Assembly: GCA_946699065.1 (NCBI GenBank)
Contig: CAMPDV010001245.1
Coordinates: 1-64,000 of the forward strand
Source: Loxodes magnus
Lineage: Eukaryota > Ciliophora > Karyorelictea > Loxodida > Loxodidae
Direction: 5' to 3'
Length of the DNA stretch: 64,000 nucleotides
Shown: piece after piece, positions 55,741 through 63,958 of the stretch
Layout: every line of letters begins with the position of its first letter
Numbering within the stretch: position 1 is the first letter of the stretch
Program-made: the position numbers and the translations under genes
The notes under the pieces: model-generated
The model's database searches: none
What the model saw: only the letters and a program-made list of their open reading frames with translations
What the model was told of the DNA's origin: nothing

Positions 55741-57417
55741 CTAATCTGCACTTCCCGATACGATGAACTCTGAATCACTGGATATAGACACAGATCTTAC
55801 ATAACTAGTGTGACAACTCTTGTTCTTACAGGTACCTGTCTTGACGTCCCATAGTCTCACCGTATTATCATCACTTCCCGATACAATGAACTCTGAATCA
55901 CTGGATATAGCCACAGCATATACATAACTAGTGTGACCACTCATGGTCTTACAGGTACCTGTCTTGACGTCCCATAGTCTCACCGTCTTATCATCACTTC
56001 CCGATACGATGAACTCTGAATCACTGGATATAGACACAGATCTTACATAACTAGTGTGACCACTCATGGTCTTACAGGTACCTGTCTTGACGTCCCATAG
56101 TCTCACCGTCTTATCATGACTTCCCGATACGATGAACTCTGAATCACTGGATATAGCCACAGCATATACAGAATCTGTGTGACCACTCATGGTCTTACAG
56201 GTACCTGTCTTGACGTCCCATAGTCTCACCGTCTTATCTGAACTTCCCGATACGATGAACTCTGAATCACTGGATATAGCCACAGCATATACATAACTAG
56301 TGTGACCACTCATGGTCTTACAGGTACCTGTCTTGACGTCCCATAGTCTCACCGTATTATCATCACTTCCCGATACAATGAACTCTGAATCACTGGATAT
56401 AGCCACAGCATATACAGAATCTGTGTGACCACTCATGGTCTTACAGGTACCTGTCTTGACGTCCCATAGTCTCACCGTCTTATCAGAACTTCCCGATACG
56501 ATGAACTCTGAATCACTGGATATAGCCACAGTATATACATAATCTGTGTGACCACTCATGGTCTTACAGGTACCTGTCTTGACGTCCCATAGTCTCACCG
56601 TCTTATCATCACTTCCCGATACGATGAACTCTGAATCACTGGATATAGCCACAGCATATACATAACTAGTGTGACCACTCATGGTCTTACAGGTACCTGT
56701 CTTGACGTCCCATAGTCTCACCGTCTTATCTGCACTTCCCGATACGATGAACTCTGAATCACTGGATATAGACACAGATCTTACATAACTAGTGTGACCA
56801 CTCATGGTCTTACAGGTACCTGTCTTGACGTCCCATAGTCTCACCGTCTTATCATCACTTCCCGATACAATGAACTCTGAATCACTGGATATAGCCAAAG
56901 ATCTTACATAACTAGTGTGACCACTCATGGTCTTACAGGTACCTGTCTTGACGTCCCATAGTCTCACCGTCTTATCATGACTTCCCGATACGATGAACTC
57001 TGAATCACTGGATATAGCCACAGCATATACACAACTAGTGTGACCACTCATGGTCTTACAGGTACCTGTCTTGACGTCCCATAGTCTCACCGTATTATCA
57101 TAACTTCCCGATACAATGAACTCTGAATCACTGGATATAGCCACAGCATATACACAACTAGTGTGATCACTCATGGTCTTACAGGTACCTGTCTTGACGT
57201 CCCATTGTCTCACCGTATTATCTCCACTTCCCGATACGATGAACTCTGAATCACTGGATATAGCCACATCATATACAGAATCTGTGTGACCACTCATGGT
57301 CTTACAGGTACCTGTCTTGACGTCCCATTGTCTCACCGTATTATCTCCACTTCCCGATACGATGAACTCTGAATCACTGGATATAGCACAGATCATATAC
57401 AGAATCTGTGTGACCAC
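55741..57417 (-). CDS. WD40 open block, 13 units below a frameshift
   Basis: A frame of 558 codons whose blade sequence starts only at about 57,385. The first dozen residues above that come from another register, because one base is gained near 57,388. The last unit, near 55,815, has two changed residues just before the MSGHT position (KNKSCHT for KTMSCHT), an otherwise unseen combination. A unit near 56,723 has ADK at columns 25-27, showing that Ala-25 units are not always followed by a stop. One near 56,228 uses TCA for Ser-25 where others use TCT. Confidence 0.65.
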   Translation of the reverse strand: MVTQILYMICAISSDSEFIVSGSGDNTVRQWDVKTGTCKTMSGHTDSVYDVAISSDSEFIVSGSGDNTVRQWDVKTGTCKTMSDHTSCVYAVAISSDSEFIVSGSYDNTVRLWDVKTGTCKTMSGHTSCVYAVAISSDSEFIVSGSHDKTVRLWDVKTGTCKTMSGHTSYVRSLAISSDSEFIVSGSDDKTVRLWDVKTGTCKTMSGHTSYVRSVSISSDSEFIVSGSADKTVRLWDVKTGTCKTMSGHTSYVYAVAISSDSEFIVSGSDDKTVRLWDVKTGTCKTMSGHTDYVYTVAISSDSEFIVSGSSDKTVRLWDVKTGTCKTMSGHTDSVYAVAISSDSEFIVSGSDDNTVRLWDVKTGTCKTMSGHTSYVYAVAISSDSEFIVSGSSDKTVRLWDVKTGTCKTMSGHTDSVYAVAISSDSEFIVSGSHDKTVRLWDVKTGTCKTMSGHTSYVRSVSISSDSEFIVSGSDDKTVRLWDVKTGTCKTMSGHTSYVYAVAISSDSEFIVSGSDDNTVRLWDVKTGTCKNKSCHTSYVRSVSISSDSEFIVSGSAD

Positions 57418-58199
57418 TCATGGTCTTACAGGTACCTGTCTTGACGTCCCATTGTCTCACCGTATTATCTCCACTTCCCGATACGATGAACTCTGAATCA
57501 CTGGATATAGCCACAGTATATACATAACTAGTGTGACCACTCATGGTCTTACAGGTACCTGTCTTGACGTCCCATAGTCTCACCGTCTTATCATCACTTC
57601 CCGATACAATGAACTCTGAATCACTGGATATAGCCACAGCATATACATAACTAGTGTGACCACTCATGGTCTTACAGGTACCTGTCTTGACGTCCCATAG
57701 TCTCACCGTCTTATCATGCACTTCCCGATACAATGAACTCTGAATCACTGGATATAGCCACAGATCTTACATAACTAGTGTGACCACTCATGGTCTTACA
57801 GGTACCTGTCTTGACGTCCCATAGTCTCACCGTCTTATCATCACTTCCCGATACGATGAACTCTGAATCACTGGATATAGCCACAGCATATACATAACTA
57901 GTGTGACAACTCATGGTCTTACAGGTACCTGTCTTGACGTCCCATAGTCTCACCGTCTTATCATCACTTCCCGATACGATGAACTCTGAATCACTGGATA
58001 TAGCCACAGCATATACATAACTAGTGTGACCACTCATGGTCTTACAGGTACCTGTCTTGACGTCCCATAGTCTCACCGTCTTATCATCACTTCCCGATAC
58101 GATGAACTCTGAATCACTGGATATAGCCACAGTATATACATAACTAGTGTGACAACTCATGGTCTTACAGGTACCTGTCTTGACGTCCCATAGTCTCAC
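57391..58199 (-). pseudogene. WD40 units between two frame changes and a TAG
   Basis: About six units in two registers: one base is gained near 57,388 and one near 57,718. Above the second change the frame runs open to the column-27 TAG at 58203. Around 57,718 the column 25-26 codons look like a fusion of the His-Asp and Ala-Asp versions with one extra base. Open pieces are 124 codons (57374-57748, part of it out of blade register) and 161 codons (57714-58199). Confidence 0.65.
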
Positions 58200-58202
58200 A
58201 GT

Positions 58203-59882
58203 CTAATCATAACTTCCCGATACGATGAACTCTGAATCACTGGATATAGCCACAGCATATACAGAATCTGTGTGACCACTCATGGTCTTACAGGTACCTG
58301 TCTTGACGTCCCATAGTCTCACCGTATTATCTGCACTTCCCGATACGATGAACTCTGAATCACTGGATATAGCCACAGCATATACACAATGTGTGTGACC
58401 ACTCATGGTCTTACAGGTACCTGTCTTGACGTCCCATAGTCTCACCGTATTATCATCACTTCCCGATACGATGAACTCTGAATCACTGGATATAGACACA
58501 GATCTTACATAACTAGTGTGACCACTCATGGTCTTACAGGTACCTGTCTTGACGTCCCATAGTCTCACCGTCTTATCATCACTTCCCGATACGATGAACT
58601 CTGAATCACTGGATATAGCCACAGCATATACATAACTAGTGTGACCACTCATGGTCTTACAGGTACCTGTCTTGACGTCCCATAGTCTCACCGTATTATC
58701 ATCACTTCCCGATACGATGAACTCTGAATCACTGGATATAGCCACAGCATATACATAACTAGTGTGACCACTCATGGTCTTACAGGTACCTGTCTTGACG
58801 TCCCATTGTCTCACCGTATTATCTCCACTTCCCGATACGATGAACTCTGAATCACTGGATATAGCCACAGCATATACACAACTAGTGTGACCACTCATGG
58901 TCTTACAGGTACCTGTCTTGACGTCCCATAGTCTCACCGTCTTATCATCACTTCCCGATACAATGAACTCTGAATCACTGGATATAGCCACAGCATATAC
59001 ATAACTAGTGTGACCACTCATGGTCTTACAGGTACCTGTCTTGACGTCCCATAGTCTCACCGTCTTATCATAACTTCCCGATACGATGAACTCTGAATCA
59101 CTGGATATAGCCACAGCATATACATAATCTGTGTGACCACTCATGGTCTTACAGGTACCTGTCTTGACGTCCCATAGTCTCACCGTCTTATCATCACTTC
59201 CCGATACGATGAACTCTGAATCACTGGATATAGCCACAGCATATACAGAATCTGTGTGACCACTCATGGTCTTACAGGTACCTGTCTTGACGTCCCATAG
59301 TCTCACCGTCTTATCTGCACTTCCCGATACGATGAACTCTGAATCACTGGATATAGCCACAGCATATACACAACTAGTGTGACCACTCATGGTCTTACAG
59401 GTACCTGTCTTGACGTCCCATAGTCTCACCGTCTTATCATCACTTCCCGATACAATGAACTCTGAATCACTGGATATAGCCACAGCATATACACAACTAG
59501 TGTGACCACTCATGGTCTTACAGGTACCTGTCTTGACGTCCCATAGTCTCACAGTATTATAATAACTTCCCGATACAATGAACTCTGAATTACTAGATAT
59601 AGCCGCAGTATATACATAACTAGTGTGACCACTCATGGTCTTACAGGTACCTGTCTTGACGTCCCATTGTCTCACCGTATAATCTGCACTTCCCGATACG
59701 ATGAACTCTGAATCACTGGATATAGCCACAGATAATACAGAATCTGTGTGACAACTCATGGTCTTACAGGTACCTGTCTTGACGTCCCATAGTCTCACCG
59801 TCTTATCATCACTTCCCGATACAATGAACTCTGAATCACTGGATATAGCCACAGCATATACATAACTAGTGTGACCACTCAT
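58203..59882 (-). CDS. WD40 open block, 13-14 blades
   Basis: A frame of 559 codons starting at the column-1 ATG below a Trp-to-TGA change (59910-59912) and ending at TAG 58203. Ala-25 units with Lys, Asn or Tyr in column 27 are all present (ADK, ADN, ADY). HCVYAVA at columns 6-12, near 58,388, is seen only here. The bounding stop unit has the synonymous ACT codon in column 28. Confidence 0.68.
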   Translation of the reverse strand: MSGHTSYVYAVAISSDSEFIVSGSDDKTVRLWDVKTGTCKTMSCHTDSVLSVAISSDSEFIVSGSADYTVRQWDVKTGTCKTMSGHTSYVYTAAISSNSEFIVSGSYYNTVRLWDVKTGTCKTMSGHTSCVYAVAISSDSEFIVSGSDDKTVRLWDVKTGTCKTMSGHTSCVYAVAISSDSEFIVSGSADKTVRLWDVKTGTCKTMSGHTDSVYAVAISSDSEFIVSGSDDKTVRLWDVKTGTCKTMSGHTDYVYAVAISSDSEFIVSGSYDKTVRLWDVKTGTCKTMSGHTSYVYAVAISSDSEFIVSGSDDKTVRLWDVKTGTCKTMSGHTSCVYAVAISSDSEFIVSGSGDNTVRQWDVKTGTCKTMSGHTSYVYAVAISSDSEFIVSGSDDNTVRLWDVKTGTCKTMSGHTSYVYAVAISSDSEFIVSGSDDKTVRLWDVKTGTCKTMSGHTSYVRSVSISSDSEFIVSGSDDNTVRLWDVKTGTCKTMSGHTHCVYAVAISSDSEFIVSGSADNTVRLWDVKTGTCKTMSGHTDSVYAVAISSDSEFIVSGSYD

Positions 59883-61640
59883 GGTCTTACAGGTACCTGT
59901 CTTGACGTCTCATAGTCTCACCGTCTTATCATCACTTCCCGATACGATGAACTCTGAATCACTGGATATAGCCACAGTATATACATAACTAGTGTGACAA
60001 CTCATGGTCTTACAGGTACCTGTCTTGACGTCCCTTAGTCTCACCGTCTTATCATCACTTCCCGATACGATGAACTCTGAATCACTGGATATAGCCACAG
60101 CATATACAGAATCTGTGTGACCACTCATGGTCTTACAGGTACCTGTCTTGACGTCCCATAGTCTCACCGTCTTATCATGACTTCCCGATACGATGAACTC
60201 TGAATCACTGGATATAGCCACAGCATATACACAACTAGTGTGACCACTCATGGTCTTACAGGTACCTGTCTTGACGTCCCATAGTCTCACCGTCTTATCA
60301 TCACTTCCCGATACAATGAACTCTGAATCACTGGATATAGCCACAGCATATACAGAATCTGTGTGACCACTCATGGTCTTACAGGTACCTGTCTTGACGT
60401 CCCATAGTCTCACCGTCTTATCAGAACTTCCCGATACGATGAACTCTGAATCACTGGATATAGCCACAGCAGTATATCTGTGTGACCACTCATGGTCTTA
60501 CAGGTACCTGTCTTGACGTCCCATAGTCTCACCGTATAATCTGCACTTCCCGATACGATGAACTCTGAATCACTGGATATAGCCACAGATAATACAGAAT
60601 CTGTGTGACAACTCATGGTCTTACAGGTACCTGTCTTGACGTCCCATAGTCTCACCGTCTTATCATCACTTCCCGATACAATGAACTCTGAATCACTGGA
60701 TATAGCCACAGCATATACATAACTAGTGTGACCACTCATGGTCTTACAGGTACCTGTCTTGACGTCCCATAGTCTCACCGTCTTATCAGAACTTCCCGAT
60801 ACGATGAACTCTGAATCACTGGATATAGCCACAGTATATACATAACTAGTGTGACCACTCATGGTCTTACAGGTACCTGTCTTGACGTCCCATAGTCTCA
60901 CCGTCTTATCATCACTTCCCGATACAATGAACTCTGAATCACTGGATATAGCCACAGCATATACAGAATCTGTGTGACAACTCATGGTCTTACAGGTACC
61001 TGTCTTGACGTCCCATAGTCTCACCGTCTTATCATCACTTCCCGATACGATGAACTCTGAATCACTGGATATAGCCACAGCATATACAGAATCTGTGTGA
61101 CCACTCATGGTCTTACAGGTACCTGTCTTGACGTCCCATAGTCTCACCGTCTTATCACTTCCCGATACGATGAACTCTGAATTACTAGATATAGCCGCAG
61201 TATATACATAACTAGTGTGACCACTCATGGTCTTACAGGTACCTGTCTTGACGTCCCATTGTCTCACCGTATAATCTGCACTTCCCGATACGATGAACTC
61301 TGAATCACTGGATATAGCCACAGATAATACAGAATCTGTGTGACAACTCATGGTCTTACAGGTACCTGTCTTGACGTCCCATAGTCTCACCGTCTTATCA
61401 TCACTTCCCGATACAATGAACTCTGAATCACTGGATATAGCCACAGCATATACATAACTAGTGTGACCACTCATGGTCTTACAGGTACCTGTCTTGACGT
61501 CTCATAGTCTCACCGTCTTATCATCACTTCCCGATACGATGAACTCTGAATCACTGGATATAGCCACAGTATATACATAACTAGTGTGACAACTCATGGT
61601 CTTACAGGTACCTGTCTTGACGTCCCTTAGTCTCACAGTC
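59590..61640 (-). repeat. 13-unit duplication carrying Trp-loss units
   Basis: Segment 59,590-60,050 matches 61,182-61,640 at 1,592 bases (13 units minus 7 bases, the sum of the 4-base and 3-base losses between the copies). Both have Asn-16 with the YTAA string, an ADY Gln-31 unit, the Trp-to-TGA unit and the Trp-to-Arg unit in the same order. Copies part where one has AAG and the other TAG in column 27. Confidence 0.8.
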
Positions 61641-61761
61641 TAATCATAACTTCTCGATACGATGAACTCTGAATCACTGGATATAGCCACAGCATATACA
61701 CAACTAGTGTGACCACTCATGGTCTTACAGGTACCTGTCTTGACGTCCCTTAGTCTCACAG
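59910..61761 (-). pseudogene. WD40 segment with TGA at Trp, a frameshift and stops
   Basis: About fifteen units interrupted by a net 4-base loss near 60,470, TGA in place of Trp 32 at 59910 and 61502, and a column-27 TAG at 61640. A one-codon loss near 61,156 removes one of the two Asp codons at columns 25-26 without breaking the frame. Trp 32 is Arg (AGG) near 60,034 and 61,626. Open pieces are 185 codons (59910-60467) and 354 codons (60410-61474). The TGA and Arg units recur 13 units apart because the segment 59,590-60,050 is copied at 61,182-61,640. Confidence 0.65.
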
Positions 61762-61762
61762 T

Positions 61763-63958
61763 CTAATCATAACTTCTCGATACGATGAACTCTGAATCAC
61801 TGGATATAGCCACAGCATATACATAACTAGTGTGACAACTCATGGTCTTACAGGTACCTGTCTTGACGTCCCATAGTCTCACCGTCTTATCATCACTTCC
61901 CGATACGATGAACTCTGAATCACTGGATATAGCCACAGTATATACATAACTAGTGTGACAACTCATGGTCTTACAGGTACCTGTCTTGACGTCCCATAGT
62001 CTCACCGTCTTATCATCACTTCCCGATACGATGAACTCTGAATCACTGGATATAGCCACAGCATATACAGAATCTGTGTGACCACTCATGGTCTTACAGG
62101 TACCTGTCTTGACGTCCCATAGTCTCACCGTCTTATCATGACTTCCCGATACGATGAACTCTGAATCACTGGATATAGCCACAGCATATACACAACTAGT
62201 GTGACCACTCATGGTCTTACAGGTACCTGTCTTGACGTCCCATAGTCTCACCGTCTTATCATCACTTCCCGATACAATGAACTCTGAATCACTGGATATA
62301 GCCACAGCATATACAGAATCTGTGTGACCACTCATGGTCTTACAGGTACCTGTCTTGACGTCCCATAGTCTCACCGTCTTATCAGAACTTCCCGATACGA
62401 TGAACTCTGAATCACTGGATATAGCCACAGTATATACATAACTAGTGTGACCACTCATGGTCTTACAGGTACCTGTCTTGACGTCCCATAGTCTCACCGT
62501 CTTATCATCACTTCTCGATACGATGAACTCTGAATCACTGGATATAGACACAGATCTTACATAACTAGTGTGACCACTCATGGTCTTACAGGTACCTGTC
62601 TTGACGTCCCATTGTCTCACCGTATTATCTCCACTTCCCGATACGATGAACTCTGAATCACTGGATATAGCCACATCATATACAGAATCTGTGTGACCAC
62701 TCATGGTCTTACAGGTACCTGTCTTGACGTCCCATAGTCTCACCGTCTTATCATCACTTCCCGATACAATGAACTCTGAATCACTGGATATAGCCACAGC
62801 ATATACATAACTAGTGTGACCACTCATGGTCTTACAGGTACCTGTCTTGACGTCCCATTGTCTCACCGTATTATCTCCACTTCCCGATACGATGAACTCT
62901 GAATCACTGGATATAGCCACATCATATACAGAATCTGTGTGACCACTCATGGTCTTACAGGTACCTGTCTTGACGTCCCATAGTCTCACCGTCTTATCAT
63001 CACTTCCCGATACAATGAACTCTGAATCACTGGATATAGCCACAGCATATACATAACTAGTGTGACCACTCATGGTCTTACAGGTACCTGTCTTGACGTC
63101 CCATTGTCTCACCGTATTATCTCCACTTCCCGATACGATGAACTCTGAATCACTGGATATAGCCACAGCATATACAGAATCTGTGTGACCACTCATGGTC
63201 TTACAGGTACCTGTCTTGACGTCCCATAGTCTCACCGTCTTATCATGACTTCCCGATACGATGAACTCTGAATCACTGGATATAGCCACAGCATATACAT
63301 AACTAGTGTGACCACTCATGGTCTTACAGGTACCTGTCTTGACGTCCCATTGTCTCACCGTATAATCTGCACTTCCCGATACGATGAACTCTGAATCACT
63401 GGATATAGCCACAGATAATACAGAATCTGTGTGACAACTCATGGTCTTACAGGTACCTGTCTTGACGTCCCATAGTCTCACCGTCTTATCAGAACTTCCC
63501 GATACGATGAACTCTGAATTACTAGATATAGCCGCAGTATATACATAACTAGTGTGACCACTCATGGTCTTACAGGTACCTGTCTTGACGTCCCATAGTC
63601 TCACCGTATAATCTGCACTTCCCGATACGATGAACTCTGAATCACTGGATATAGCCACAGATAATACAGAATCTGTGTGACAACTCATGGTCTTACAGGT
63701 ACCTGTCTTGACGTCCCATAGTCTCACCGTCTTATCATCACTTCCCGATACAATGAACTCTGAATCACTGGATATAGCCACAGCATATACATAACTAGTG
63801 TGACCACTCATGGTCTTACAGGTACCTGTCTTGACGTCCCATAGTCTCACCGTCTTATCAGAACTTCCCGATACGATGAACTCTGAATCACTGGATATAG
63901 CCACAGCATATACATAACTAGTGTGACCACTCATGGTCTTACAGGTACCTGTCTTCAC
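61763..63958 (-). CDS. WD40 open block, about 18 blades, right end
   Basis: A frame of 731 codons between a Trp-to-TGA codon at 63962-63964 and the TAG at 61763. Three ADY units, two of them with Gln-31, and three GDN Gln-31 units are present. Two units have Arg-23, near 61,776 and 62,513. The upper part, near 63,590-63,940, repeats the unit order of 60,530-60,830. Above the TGA the same frame is open to the window edge. The first ATG is at column 1, seven residues below the GTG that follows Asp 33. Confidence 0.7.
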   Translation of the reverse strand: MKTGTCKTMSGHTSYVYAVAISSDSEFIVSGSSDKTVRLWDVKTGTCKTMSGHTSYVYAVAISSDSEFIVSGSDDKTVRLWDVKTGTCKTMSCHTDSVLSVAISSDSEFIVSGSADYTVRLWDVKTGTCKTMSGHTSYVYTAAISSNSEFIVSGSSDKTVRLWDVKTGTCKTMSCHTDSVLSVAISSDSEFIVSGSADYTVRQWDVKTGTCKTMSGHTSYVYAVAISSDSEFIVSGSHDKTVRLWDVKTGTCKTMSGHTDSVYAVAISSDSEFIVSGSGDNTVRQWDVKTGTCKTMSGHTSYVYAVAISSDSEFIVSGSDDKTVRLWDVKTGTCKTMSGHTDSVYDVAISSDSEFIVSGSGDNTVRQWDVKTGTCKTMSGHTSYVYAVAISSDSEFIVSGSDDKTVRLWDVKTGTCKTMSGHTDSVYDVAISSDSEFIVSGSGDNTVRQWDVKTGTCKTMSGHTSYVRSVSISSDSEFIVSRSDDKTVRLWDVKTGTCKTMSGHTSYVYTVAISSDSEFIVSGSSDKTVRLWDVKTGTCKTMSGHTDSVYAVAISSDSEFIVSGSDDKTVRLWDVKTGTCKTMSGHTSCVYAVAISSDSEFIVSGSHDKTVRLWDVKTGTCKTMSGHTDSVYAVAISSDSEFIVSGSDDKTVRLWDVKTGTCKTMSCHTSYVYTVAISSDSEFIVSGSDDKTVRLWDVKTGTCKTMSCHTSYVYAVAISSDSEFIVSRSYD

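Noticed and set aside
57296-57496. A 66-codon plus-strand open frame
   Set aside because: It is the reverse complement of ordinary blade units, open only because of local frame changes; its translation repeats with the 123-bp period and resembles no protein I know.
155-61765. Stops placed every seven units, marking propeller borders
   Set aside because: Of 49 gaps between column-27 stops, nine are multiples of seven units, close to the seven expected by chance.
16391-61765. GTG codons after each stop as true starts
   Set aside because: They are Val-29 codons found in every unit; no ribosome-binding or initiation context distinguishes those after stops.
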